64,000 bases of DNA from Myxococcota bacterium (GTDB lineage: Bacteria; Myxococcota; XYA12-FULL-58-9; JALHOP01): contig JALHOP010000004.1 in the NCBI GenBank assembly GCA_022842935.1, positions 248,001 through 312,000 on the forward strand, read 5' to 3'. Shown piece by piece: positions 8,422 through 16,963 of the stretch; positions within the stretch are counted from its first letter, which is position 1, and each line of letters begins with the position of its first letter. The notes under the pieces are model-generated. The model was not told the DNA's origin. It did not search any database and was given only the letters and a program-made list of their open reading frames with translations. Position numbers and translations under genes: made by a program.

Positions 8422-9396
8422 ATGAAGTTACGGTTCGCGTTGGCGTTTCTGCTTGCAGGGTGCGGCTCGCAGAGTGCGACTCCTCGGCAACCCACGGCCG
8501 ACGACGACGGCGATAGCGTTGCGGGCACCGACGAAAGCGTCGCGCCCAAGAGCTTCGATGCACCGGGTCCCTGCGCGTTTACGACGAGCACCGCAAGCGT
8601 GCCGCGGCCGAGTCGAGAGGCCCTCGCAATCAGCATCGTGGCCCCGACCCAGCGGTCAGCTCCCGATCCCATCGTGCTGATCGTCCCTGGTTTCCAGGTG
8701 CCGGCGAGCTCTTACACTTGGTTGGGCGAGCACATGGCAAGCTGGTGTTTCGTTGCGATTTTGGGCTCCTACGTCGGAGGTTTCGACCTGGATGGTGAGC
8801 AGGCAGCGAGCGACGTGGCCGCCACGATCGCGTGGGCCACCAACGACTCGGGTGACCTGCGGGCGCGCATCGATGCTTCGAAGGTTGCGCTCATTGGTCA
8901 CGGCGTCGGCGGCCAGATCGCCCTCTTGGCAGCTCTCGATGTTCGGCCGTCGTTCTCGTTGACAGTTGTCGGGCTCGATCCACTGGATCTCGTCGATCCG
9001 TTACTCATTCCGACACGTGTTGCCAACGTCGACTTTCCCGTTCTGTTGCTCGGGGAGACGTGGAACACCCAAGCGGGCTCGGGGGTCCAACCGTGCGCCC
9101 CCGCCTCGCAGAATTTCGAGGCGATCTACGCGAGCTTGCGCGCTGGGCTACCGGTTCAACGCATCACGATCGACAAGGCGAACATCGATTCGTGGCGCGC
9201 TGATCCGCTCTGTGGATCGTTGTGCGATTTGTGCAGCGCGCCCCCCGATGTCGATCACGCACGCGCAAAAAACCTTACCAAAAAGTATGCGGCAGCTTGG
9301 ATCGAGGGAGAGCTGCGTGATGCAGATGACGTTGCAAGCCTTTTCACCGACGCCGCGATAGCGGCTGAAGGAGGGCTCGAGAGCGCGCGAAAGTAG
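8422..9396 (+). CDS. lipoprotein with alpha/beta-hydrolase fold lacking the nucleophile serine
   Basis: 324 residues. MKLRFALAFLLAGC is a lipoprotein signal peptide with lipobox LAGC, so the protein should be membrane anchored outside the cytoplasm. The body resembles chlorophyllase/dienelactone-hydrolase-like proteins: VLIVPGFQVPASSYTWLGEHMAS, then VALIGHGVGGQIALLAAL at the nucleophile elbow. The elbow reads G-H-G-V-G with Gly161 where the catalytic Ser of GHSxG is expected. Cysteines in the C-terminal third (PCAP, PLCGSLCDLC) could form disulfides. Either it is a non-catalytic binding protein or the nucleophile has moved. The gene follows the hairpin at 8382 and is probably a separate transcript. 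Confidence 0.78.
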   Translation: MKLRFALAFLLAGCGSQSATPRQPTADDDGDSVAGTDESVAPKSFDAPGPCAFTTSTASVPRPSREALAISIVAPTQRSAPDPIVLIVPGFQVPASSYTWLGEHMASWCFVAILGSYVGGFDLDGEQAASDVAATIAWATNDSGDLRARIDASKVALIGHGVGGQIALLAALDVRPSFSLTVVGLDPLDLVDPLLIPTRVANVDFPVLLLGETWNTQAGSGVQPCAPASQNFEAIYASLRAGLPVQRITIDKANIDSWRADPLCGSLCDLCSAPPDVDHARAKNLTKKYAAAWIEGELRDADDVASLFTDAAIAAEGGLESARK

Positions 9397-9507
9397 CGCA
9401 TGGCGGCGTACGGCGCGTCTTCGGGCTAGATCGGGGGACGGCGAGCGCCGACGCATTCTTTGGCAACTACGTCTGTCACGAGCGCCGTTCTGCTCCTTCG
9501 AGAGCAA

Positions 9508-9541
9508 CCTGGCAGTAGGGAGAATCCGCGACCCTGCCAGG
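9508..9541 (+). other. bulged inverted repeat upstream of the peptidase-AAA operon
   Basis: CCTGGCA-GTA-GGG (9508-9520) faces CCCTGCCAGG (9532-9541), giving a ten-pair stem with a three-base bulge and an 11-base loop. Further downstream, before the gene at 9638, are C6-T-G6 (9573-9585) and a CAAC-CTA-GTTG repeat near 9604-9614. The 240-base gap holds no convincing gene. The structures could form a leader RNA or be the end of the preceding transcript; no T-tract is present. Confidence 0.4.
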
Positions 9542-9637
9542 GTGACAGGCCGCCGAGAGTCACTCCGTCACACCCCCCTGGGGGGCGCCGCCGATAACAG
9601 CGACAACCTAGTTGCTGATTGTTGGGAGCGTTTCGCC

Positions 9638-10003
9638 ATGACGCGGCAGCCACATGCCTTACATCTCATCCTCGACGCCGCCATCAGCCGCGACCCCATG
9701 CCGAGCGGCCTCCAGGGCACCCTCGCGGTCGGGGTGGTCGGTAGCAGCGGCGCCAGCTGGTGGCAGGTTGCTCTCGACGGCGTAGCCCGTGCGGGGTTCG
9801 TCGACGCGCCCCACGAGAACGCCACCTGGTTCGTCCTTGGTGACTACGAAGCGCGATGTCTTGCTTACGACGGCAAGCTGCCCCTCGACGCCGCCTTGGT
9901 GAAAGTCGCTGGCAACCGCAACCTCATCGATCAGCTCGCCAAGCGCTACTTGCAGCGGGGCAGCCTCGTCGGAGTGCGCGTGAACGCACGAGGTGGCCAA
10001 TGA
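9638..10003 (+). CDS. small SCP2-like protein, first gene of the peptidase-AAA operon
   Basis: 121 residues from ATG 9638, which has a GGGAG box about 12 bases upstream; longer starts upstream run into non-coding-like sequence. The pattern SWWQVALDGVARAGF ... ATWFVLGDYEARCLAYDGKLPLDAALVKVAGNRNLIDQLAKRYL resembles the sterol-carrier-protein-2 fold: a Trp-x-x-x-Leu-Asp-Gly start, a segment read at the 'dl..i..G' position and a final x-G-x-x-x-L-x-x-L helix. This is a weak, motif-level match made by eye. SCP2 domains bind lipids or serve as accessory modules. Its stop overlaps the ATG of the 1568-residue protein (ATGA), so the two are translationally coupled and probably act together. Confidence 0.7.
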   Translation: MTRQPHALHLILDAAISRDPMPSGLQGTLAVGVVGSSGASWWQVALDGVARAGFVDAPHENATWFVLGDYEARCLAYDGKLPLDAALVKVAGNRNLIDQLAKRYLQRGSLVGVRVNARGGQ

Positions 10004-13000
10004 GCAAGGAGGCGACGCGCGTCGGAACCGCGAGCTATCGTGCCGCGGAGCATCTGCGCAAGCAACTGAGCGGCATGCAGGACAACGCGTCGCCGGCGGC
10101 GGTTCGCACCCTCGTCGAAGAGGCGCGAACCATCTACGCACAGTCACTGCGCGGGTTCGATGTTCCGCGCGCCGCGGTGGATCGCGCCATCGTCGACCAG
10201 CTGCAGGACGCCGAGAACACTAGCTACCTCAGGAACGATCTGCGGCGCATCCCCACCCTCAAGCTCCTCGAGACCATGTTCGGGAAGCGCTTCGATCGGA
10301 CGGTGGAGAACCTGGCGCCGGCGCTCCAACTCGCCTCCAAGCTCGCGGATGCCGCGACGCAGACCGAGCTGCGTGCGCTCATGCGCAAGAGCCCGGTTGG
10401 CAAGGCCACGACCGCGCAGGCGCTCGCCAAGGAGCTCCCGCATATCGCCAAGCTCGCGCTGCTCGGGGAATGGCCCGAGAGCAGCGCTGGCTGGCTCGCG
10501 CGCGCTACGAAGGTGGGCGTGCCGCTCGATGTGCTGGAGCGTTACTTCGACATCGAGCGCGTCTGCCGAGAGCAGCGCGTCCGGTCCATCCCGGAGCGTC
10601 TCTGCGAGCTTGCACGCCAGGGCAAATGGGATGCGGAGCTCGAGCGCCGCTACGTCGACGCGTCGTGCCACCTATCCGTGGGTAGATTCACCCTCAGTAA
10701 CGCGCGCAGCCTCCTCGAGACGTTCCAGCGCGAGAACAAGGGCAAGCAAGCGAGCAAGCCAACGTCCGCGAACGTGACCAGCAGGCTGGCCGCAAGAGTC
10801 GAGGTCGTCGACACGGACACCGATGTCGGCGCCATTGGCGCACCCGAGCACTCCGAATTGTTGTCCGTGCTCGACGAGGGCGGCATCGAGGCCGACCGCG
10901 CGATGCCGAACCCGGTCGCGATGGAAGGCTTCAACGCCAAGGCCCGCGAGTTCATCGAGGCCCAGCTGACGCGGGTCGAGCGTGACGCCAACGCCGCCTA
11001 CGGAAAGGACCCGAGCGGGGACTTCGCCAAGATCGTGAGCGCGACCTTCGAAGCTTCCTGGAAGAACATCCGCGCCGCCGCCACGAAGCTCCTGCCGAAA
11101 ACCCACCGCGATCCGGAGACCCGCGAGGCCTTGGCGGCACTTCGCAATGCGCTCGTCGACGCCGACAACTGGCGCCGGCACCTGGTCGATGCCCGCGTCG
11201 ACTTGCGTTTCGGCGAGACATTCCCGGCCGACGAGCTGCCGCCAGCGATTGAGTACGCAGGAGTCGACGAGGTCGCCCGTCGCGAACGCGAGGAGATCCT
11301 CGACAAGCTGGTCGTGGTCGCGCCACCCGCCAATCACCTCGACGAGCACCTGTTGCGGCAGGCCCTGAACGCGTTCGACATCAGCGCGCTGCGCAGCCTT
11401 GCCGCCGCTGGCTACACGGTGGGTGTCACCCGCTATCTCATCACCAATGCCGAGAGCGACATGCCCGTGCTCGCCGGTTTCGCGGAGGGCGTGCATCGCC
11501 ACGACGGACCGACGCCACGCATCGTCGTGCGTACCTATTGGCGCGACGGCGCGCTTCAGCTCGACACCTCCACGCTCCTGCACGAGTTCGGGCACGCCTT
11601 CGACCTGCGTCTCGGCGGCAGTCAGAACAAGCCTTACCACCTCGACGACGACTTCATCGAAGCCCTGAAGGCGGAGTACACGGCCTTTGGGAAATCGTTC
11701 GAGACGCAAAAGGAGTTCATCGCCGAGGCGGTCCATCGCTTCCTTGCCGACCCGGAACGCATGCGCGGCCAGGCATGGCTAACGCACCAGGTGCTCGCGA
11801 AGAACCACCGGCTCGCAAGCTTCGTCCCCGACCGCGAGGCCATCGCGCGACTCCAAGCGGCGCAAGTGAGTGCGCCGGCGGTCAACATCTCGCCGGACCC
11901 TTTCGACTTCGTACGACGGCTCGAGCGCGTCAACGACTTGCGGGCCAAGTCCAACACTCCGCTCGCGCCGTACGTCCTCGAGATCGACGGCGACCGTGAT
12001 CAGGGCGGCGAGATCCTCGCCGCGAGCCTCGCGCACGCGATGCGGGTCGCCCGCTCCCCCGGGCATGCACCGTTCCGCAATGGCGAAGAGCTGGTGCGCA
12101 TCCCCGCCGCGACGTTCAACGACGAACAGGCGCTGTCTGCGGTGCTCGCCCAGACGCTCGTCGCCAAACGCGGCTCACTCTTGTACATCGATGAGCTGGC
12201 CAAGATCCCGGACAACTCGCCGGGCTTCAAACTGCTCGCAAGTCATGTCGATCAGTTCGGCGGCGTCGCCCCCGTGTTGTTGCAAGGCACGAGCGGCGAC
12301 CTCGATCGCATGCGCAACCTGTTGCCGACGGCGATGCGTTCGCGCCACGTGATGGATGCGCTCACTCCGGCGCAGATCGCCGAGAACATCGAGCGCCGCG
12401 CCCGCAGCGAAGGCTACGCCTTGAGCGTCGAGGCCAAGGCGGCGTTCACGCGCCGCGCCGCCATGGGCGGCATGTCAGCGGCGAACGCCCTGTGGAAGGC
12501 CGTCAAAGAGATGCAGCACGCGCGCGTCGATACGCAACACGACGCCGCGACCAAGGACCTCGCGGGCGCCATGCGCGTGGTGTCACGCGACGTCGACGCT
12601 GCGCGGGTCGCCGACGTGGCGACGCCCGAGCACCGGCTCGCCGAGCTCATCGGCGTCGGTGGCGCCAAGCGCGTCGTCCGCCAGATCTTGGGTCACGTCG
12701 CCCTCGGCACCGATGCCAAGGATCGCCCGCGCTTGAACCTCCTGTTCAAGGGCAACCCGGGCACCGGCAAGACCACCGTGGCCGAAGCGCTCGCGCAGCT
12801 ACTCTACGAGAAGAAGTATCTGCAGCGCGCCAAGGTGGCGATGCCGCTCATTCAAGACCTCGTGAGCGGCGACGTCATGGCGAACGTCAAGAAGCTCTTC
12901 GACGACAACAAGGGCGGCGTCATTTTCCTCGACGAAATGCACCAGCTCAACAACACGCCCGAGGGCCGGGCCGCCTTCCTGGCGATGATCCCCTACCTGG

Positions 13001-14706
13001 GTAACGAGCGCTTTGCCGACACCGTCTTCATCGGCGCCGGTTACGACGACGAGATGATGGAGCTCATCCGCGAGGTCGACAAGGGCGGCGAAGGTCGCTT
13101 CACGTCGGTCCCGTTCGATGACCACGGCTCGAACGAGGTAGCGCAGGTCTTCGACCTCATGATCAGCAAGCGCAAGCTCTCCGTGTCGCCAGAGGTGCGC
13201 GAGGCCGCGCTCGCGCGCGTCGAATTCGAGCGTCGCTGCATGATGAACTTCGGGAACGCCCGCACCGTCAAGAACGTCATCGACGGCGCCATCAACCGCC
13301 GCATCGAGCGGATGGCGGAGGCCTCCGAAAAAGGCGCGGTCGATCCAGCGTTGTCGGAGCTCACAGTCGCTGACTTCGCCCCCGAGCCCGTGGTCAGCAA
13401 AGAAGCGGTGTGGGCCGAGATCAAAGCTTTGCGCGGCATGCGCGAGATCAAGTCACAGCTCAAGGCCATCGCCAACGCCATCGATGTGGCGCGCGCCCTG
13501 GGCGAAGACCCCATCACGTCGGGCGCCGTCAGCACCAACATCGTCCTCAAGGGTCCGCGTGGCACTGGCAAGACGACGCTGGCGCGCATCCTCGCGAAGT
13601 TCTTCGCCGCGTACGGCATCGTACCGACCGCGAAGCTCGTGGAAAAGACCGGCGCTGATCTCCAAGGCGAGTTCGTCGGTCAGACGGCCGGGGCCGTGCG
13701 CAAGCTGTTCGCGCCGGGCTGGGGCGGCACGGTCTTCCTCGACGAGATCAGCGGCCTCGCGCAAGCGGGCGGCACGTTCAAGTTCGAGGCGGCCAAGAAG
13801 ATGATGACCATCATCGAAAACGCGCGCGGCCGTTTCATCAACATCATCGCCGACTACGAAGACAAAATTGACCTGTTCTACGCGCTCGATGACGGCATCG
13901 AGAGTCGCTACAACCTGACGTTGACGACCGAGCCGCTCTCGCCCGAGGACGCGCGGGACACCGCGAAGGACATGTTGGAAGCGCGCAAGCGCACCATCGC
14001 CGACGATGAGCTCACTCTTATCCGCGACGCGGTCGCGCAGTTCGCGCACTTACCGACGTACGCAAGTGGCCGCGATGTGCGCAACCTGGTCGATAAGATC
14101 ATGACCGAGCACAACAACGTGCTCGCCGGTCTCATCGCCGACAACAAGACGCCAGCGAATCCCAAACAGATCCTCCGCGAAGCCGTCGTCAAGGCCTGCG
14201 ACGCATATACGAGCGCAAAGCTGAAGTCGTCTTCCGCTAAAGCGGTCGTAAAGGACGAGGACGGCGAGGCCTACGCGACCCGCACGGCCACCCGCGCCGC
14301 CACCCCGGCCAAGCCCGCCCAGAGTGGTCCTGGCGCCGATGACAAGGTGATGAAGGCCCTGGAGCTCGTGAACGGTATCTTCGCCCCGCAGTTCGGCAAT
14401 GATCCGAAGGCGCTCGCGGCCGCCCGCGCCGACCTCGATAGCCCCTACATGCGGGCGCTCGCGTCGGCCCTTGGTGTCAGCCCCGAGGAAGCGGAGCGCG
14501 CCATCGGCCGGGTCGAGGAGAAGCTCAAGGATCCGCTCGTCATCCAGAAGATCGTCGAGCGCTTCGAGTTCGTTTGCCCGTACTGCAAGAACACCAACGG
14601 ACCGAACTGCGCCTATATCAACGAGCCACTCGAGTGGAAGATCGCCAACAGCCTCAAGAAACCCTGGAAAGAGACCGTCTCCGAAGTCGTCGGAGGTGAC
14701 GCGTGA
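10000..14706 (+). CDS. lethal-factor-like zinc metallopeptidase fused to three AAA modules (two CbxX/CfqX-type)
   Basis: 1568 residues from ATG 10000 (ATGA overlap); a longer frame upstream is antisense-like. Residues 1-480 are helical and unassigned. LLHEFGHAFDLR gives HEFGH at 528-532 and KEFIAEAVHRF gives Glu572, matching the HExxH plus EFFAEAF layout of the anthrax lethal factor C-terminal (ATLF-like) peptidase. Residues about 640-850 look like an AAA module with a Walker B-like YIDE (D731, E732) but no P-loop. Two full CbxX/CfqX AAA+ modules follow: Walker A GNPGTGKTT at 918 with FLDE at 978-979, and GPRGTGKTT at 1185 with FLDE at 1248-1249. The tail has CPYC (C1526, C1529) and C1537, a likely zinc knuckle. 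There is no signal peptide. Neighbours are an SCP2-like protein and an unknown protein, both in overlapping frames. An ATP-driven remodeller that delivers substrates to its own protease is an inference. Confidence 0.9.
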   Translation: MSKEATRVGTASYRAAEHLRKQLSGMQDNASPAAVRTLVEEARTIYAQSLRGFDVPRAAVDRAIVDQLQDAENTSYLRNDLRRIPTLKLLETMFGKRFDRTVENLAPALQLASKLADAATQTELRALMRKSPVGKATTAQALAKELPHIAKLALLGEWPESSAGWLARATKVGVPLDVLERYFDIERVCREQRVRSIPERLCELARQGKWDAELERRYVDASCHLSVGRFTLSNARSLLETFQRENKGKQASKPTSANVTSRLAARVEVVDTDTDVGAIGAPEHSELLSVLDEGGIEADRAMPNPVAMEGFNAKAREFIEAQLTRVERDANAAYGKDPSGDFAKIVSATFEASWKNIRAAATKLLPKTHRDPETREALAALRNALVDADNWRRHLVDARVDLRFGETFPADELPPAIEYAGVDEVARREREEILDKLVVVAPPANHLDEHLLRQALNAFDISALRSLAAAGYTVGVTRYLITNAESDMPVLAGFAEGVHRHDGPTPRIVVRTYWRDGALQLDTSTLLHEFGHAFDLRLGGSQNKPYHLDDDFIEALKAEYTAFGKSFETQKEFIAEAVHRFLADPERMRGQAWLTHQVLAKNHRLASFVPDREAIARLQAAQVSAPAVNISPDPFDFVRRLERVNDLRAKSNTPLAPYVLEIDGDRDQGGEILAASLAHAMRVARSPGHAPFRNGEELVRIPAATFNDEQALSAVLAQTLVAKRGSLLYIDELAKIPDNSPGFKLLASHVDQFGGVAPVLLQGTSGDLDRMRNLLPTAMRSRHVMDALTPAQIAENIERRARSEGYALSVEAKAAFTRRAAMGGMSAANALWKAVKEMQHARVDTQHDAATKDLAGAMRVVSRDVDAARVADVATPEHRLAELIGVGGAKRVVRQILGHVALGTDAKDRPRLNLLFKGNPGTGKTTVAEALAQLLYEKKYLQRAKVAMPLIQDLVSGDVMANVKKLFDDNKGGVIFLDEMHQLNNTPEGRAAFLAMIPYLGNERFADTVFIGAGYDDEMMELIREVDKGGEGRFTSVPFDDHGSNEVAQVFDLMISKRKLSVSPEVREAALARVEFERRCMMNFGNARTVKNVIDGAINRRIERMAEASEKGAVDPALSELTVADFAPEPVVSKEAVWAEIKALRGMREIKSQLKAIANAIDVARALGEDPITSGAVSTNIVLKGPRGTGKTTLARILAKFFAAYGIVPTAKLVEKTGADLQGEFVGQTAGAVRKLFAPGWGGTVFLDEISGLAQAGGTFKFEAAKKMMTIIENARGRFINIIADYEDKIDLFYALDDGIESRYNLTLTTEPLSPEDARDTAKDMLEARKRTIADDELTLIRDAVAQFAHLPTYASGRDVRNLVDKIMTEHNNVLAGLIADNKTPANPKQILREAVVKACDAYTSAKLKSSSAKAVVKDEDGEAYATRTATRAATPAKPAQSGPGADDKVMKALELVNGIFAPQFGNDPKALAAARADLDSPYMRALASALGVSPEEAERAIGRVEEKLKDPLVIQKIVERFEFVCPYCKNTNGPNCAYINEPLEWKIANSLKKPWKETVSEVVGGDA

Positions 14707-15650
14707 CCACCACCCGAGCCACAGCACGGCGTTCGCCCGCACCCGCCACCGATAGCGCGCAGCTCAAGCGCGCGGCCGAGACCGAAAACGCAAAGTCCGC
14801 TCGCGGCACCACCGCTGCGACCATGCAACGCGGCAAGGGTCACGCAGTGTGCGACACCACTCCTGCGGCCAAAACGACTTCGTCCGGCGCTCAGCCCACG
14901 GCGCTTTCCACCATCCAGGCATTTTGCATCGCCCCCGAGCGCAAGATCGCAGAGTGGTTCCTTGCGGCAGGCGGCAAGATCGCCCTCGAGGTCACCCTCG
15001 ACGATGGCTTGATGGAGATCGGTAACCGCCTCTACCACAACTTCGAGGGCGACCCGCGTTACAAGGCGTTCCAGGAAGCTCTTTGGCACCCGGAGCGGCT
15101 CCACCTGTATACGCCCGAGCCCGAGCTCATCAACACCACGGTCGTGCAGTATCTACGGCTCCATGCCGCACGCGATTTCTTGTCGCTCTGGGTGACGTGC
15201 GACAACATCAGGAGTCTTGCGCACCCACACACGACCGACCGGTGGAAGCAGATCGAGCAGAGCTACGCGGACGGCACGCTCAGCGAGTCGGAGTGGTCTG
15301 GCATCAACGCCGACCTCGCGGCGGCGCGCGCGCTGCAAGAGGCGTTCAAGAGCCACTGCGGCGTGACGCAATTCTGGGACACCTCCGCGCTCACGCCGCG
15401 CGAGCTCTTTCAGCTCGTCGTCGTGCCGCACCCACCAACGTCACGCCAGGGCAAGCTGCTGGCGGCGCTCGAGCGCTTTGCAACCCATCAGGCAGCCTCG
15501 ACCACCTGGAGCCACCTCGACATCAAGAACACTGAGATGGGCAGGAACCTCGACCAGCCGCGCCGCTGCAAGGCGCTCATCGACTTCGCGGAGCGTATGG
15601 ACGTGATCGTTCGCCAGAACGCATCGCGCGTCAAGGCGACCAAGCCGTAA
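14703..15650 (+). CDS. unknown protein coupled to the peptidase-AAA gene
   Basis: 315 residues from GTG 14703, which overlaps the preceding stop as GTGA. The first 70 residues are Ala/Thr-rich and probably disordered. Residues 75-315 look folded and mostly helical, with several aromatic residues (IAEWFLAAGGKIALEV, DFLSLWVTCDNIRS, WKQIEQSYADGTLSESEW). No signal peptide, membrane segment or known catalytic motif was found. I do not recognise a family. Translational coupling suggests it works with the AAA-peptidase, perhaps as an adaptor or substrate, but this is positional inference only. No clear hairpin follows the stop. Confidence 0.75.
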   Translation: MTTTRATARRSPAPATDSAQLKRAAETENAKSARGTTAATMQRGKGHAVCDTTPAAKTTSSGAQPTALSTIQAFCIAPERKIAEWFLAAGGKIALEVTLDDGLMEIGNRLYHNFEGDPRYKAFQEALWHPERLHLYTPEPELINTTVVQYLRLHAARDFLSLWVTCDNIRSLAHPHTTDRWKQIEQSYADGTLSESEWSGINADLAAARALQEAFKSHCGVTQFWDTSALTPRELFQLVVVPHPPTSRQGKLLAALERFATHQAASTTWSHLDIKNTEMGRNLDQPRRCKALIDFAERMDVIVRQNASRVKATKP

Positions 15651-15666
15651 GGTCAGCGGATTGCCG

Positions 15667-16162
15667 CTAGTGGGCCTGAAAGTTCGCTCCGGCGTTCGGG
15701 TACCGCTGTCGCATGTCCGGCGTCCGAGCGTTTTGCAGGTTCTCCCAGGCCGCCCGCACCCCAGGCGTGTCGTAACGCTTGTCAGCATGCAAGGCTGCGA
15801 GCCGTGGAACGAGGAGCTCGTGAAGCGCGTCGATGGCGGCTCCGCCGCCGTGTTCAGCCTGCACCCGACGTCAGCCGACGACCTGTTTGCCATCGCGGAC
15901 AGCGAGAACGTCATGCCGCCCAACAGCACATGGCTCGAGCCTAAGCTCCGCGACGGTTTGGTGCTGCATCGCTTCTAGAACGATCAGCGAGCAGATCCAG
16001 TAGAGAGCGCGTCGGCTCGGAGTTACCCATCTCGTGCGAGGGCGCTGCGGGCCCCTCTGACCAATGCTTGCAGCGGGACTCATACGCCCCGTTCGAGGTT
16101 TCTGCGCCTGTTGTGCTTCGATCCGCGATAGCGGCCAGGGCCTCGATGCTCACGCCAAACAT
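15667..16162 (-). pseudogene. frameshifted small gene downstream of the 170-residue unknown gene
   Basis: On the minus strand a frame opens at ATG 16162, three bases after the stop of the neighbouring gene (16166-16678). It encodes a plausible stretch (SIEALAAIADRS ... RSLLDLLADRS) and stops at 15941. Protein-like sequence continues in a second frame (LLGGMTFSLSAMANRSSADVG, about 15929-15870) and then in a third (AAIDALHELLVPRL ... AAWENLQNARTPDM), ending at a TAG at 15667. Joining them needs at least two shifts. Either the gene has decayed or the assembly has base-count errors here. No function is recognised. The shadow frame 15441-15929 contains part of this sequence. Confidence 0.45.
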
Positions 16163-16165
16163 GTG

Positions 16166-16678
16166 CTACGCTCGACCGGCCGCGAGGTTGGCGACGAGAC
16201 GCACCACGACTATGTCTCTTTTTTGCTCGCAACGCAGTTCGAACCCCTTCTCGCGCTTCTGGTTCTGAGCTTCGACGAAGGCTTTCAGCACAGCGTTGTA
16301 AGGTTGGCGAAAGCGCGCCATGCCGCCGAGCGCGTCTACTTTAGCGCCACTGATTAGTCCGTGAAACGTGCCAGCGATACGAATCTCCTCGACCCCGCGT
16401 TCATAATGGAGCTTCGTGGGGTCCTCGTTAGCTGATGCGGGGACTTGACCCGCCGCCCAGCCTCCCGAGCCGGGTACTTGCGACGCGGCGTAGAGCAGTG
16501 CTTTCTGCATGCTCGTATCGAACTGGATTTTGAAGTCTGTCAGGAGCTCGAGCTGCGCTGGCGTGAGCGCCCCGCGCGTCACCTTGGCCCGTGACTCGCC
16601 CCGATCGGGCTTGGTCCTGTACTGGGCGTCACGGGTTTGGTCGGCAAGCGATGCGAGATGCCTGATGTCGATGCTCAC
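16166..16678 (-). CDS. unknown 170-residue protein
   Basis: 170 residues from GTG 16678, preceded by a strong GGGGAG ribosome site six bases upstream, which fixes the start. The sequence is mixed alpha/beta with no signal peptide or membrane segment (SIDIRHLASLADQTRDAQYR ... RGVEEIRIAGTFHGLISGAKVD ... RFRQPYNAVLKAFVEAQNQKREKGFELR). I do not recognise a family. Base composition is a little lower in G+C than the surrounding genes, a possible sign of different origin. It points away from the gene at 16964, so the 285-base gap between them is a divergent control region. Confidence 0.65.
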   Translation of the reverse strand: MSIDIRHLASLADQTRDAQYRTKPDRGESRAKVTRGALTPAQLELLTDFKIQFDTSMQKALLYAASQVPGSGGWAAGQVPASANEDPTKLHYERGVEEIRIAGTFHGLISGAKVDALGGMARFRQPYNAVLKAFVEAQNQKREKGFELRCEQKRDIVVVRLVANLAAGRA

Positions 16679-16760
16679 GAAAACTCCCCATTGTTCTTCT
16701 CAGGGATGTTTATCGACGCAGGTTCCAAGGCGTTGCTGGCTGCTCTCCTTGGTCCACCTG

Positions 16761-16773
16761 CCTGACTGTCAGG
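16761..16773. promoter_or_regulatory. perfect inverted repeat in divergent intergenic region, candidate operator
   Basis: CCTGAC-T-GTCAGG is a 6+1+6 perfect palindrome roughly midway between the divergent genes starting at 16678 (minus) and 16964 (plus). About 20 bases to its right TATAGAAT (from 16793) could be a -10 element for the plus-strand gene. The spacing suits binding of a dimeric regulator, but no regulator gene is adjacent. A good -35 element is not clear. Confidence 0.35.
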
Positions 16774-16963
16774 TTTTTGGTGGTTCTGGCTGCTATAGAA
16801 TCGCCTCTCGAGTGTGGGTCGGGGCGGCTCTAGAGCGCGAAACCCGCCGCTGCGACATGACTTGCCGACAGGGGGCGATCCGGCAACCAGTCGCTGGCCG
16901 GGCTCGATACTGAACCCGAATGCCGACAATGGTGGCGCCCATATTCTTCGTCAGAGGTCTAAA

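Noticed and set aside
9573-9585. C6-T-G6 palindrome as an intrinsic terminator
   Set aside because: No T-tract, and it lies about 170 bases after the preceding stop; kept only as part of the leader structures.
10672-11736. 354-codon minus-strand frame inside the peptidase-AAA gene
   Set aside because: The sense strand holds the zinc peptidase motifs; the antisense product is low-complexity and unrelated.
16675-16929. 84-codon minus-strand frame upstream of the 170-residue gene
   Set aside because: It overlaps the ribosome site of that gene, and its composition does not look like protein; it lies in the divergent control region.
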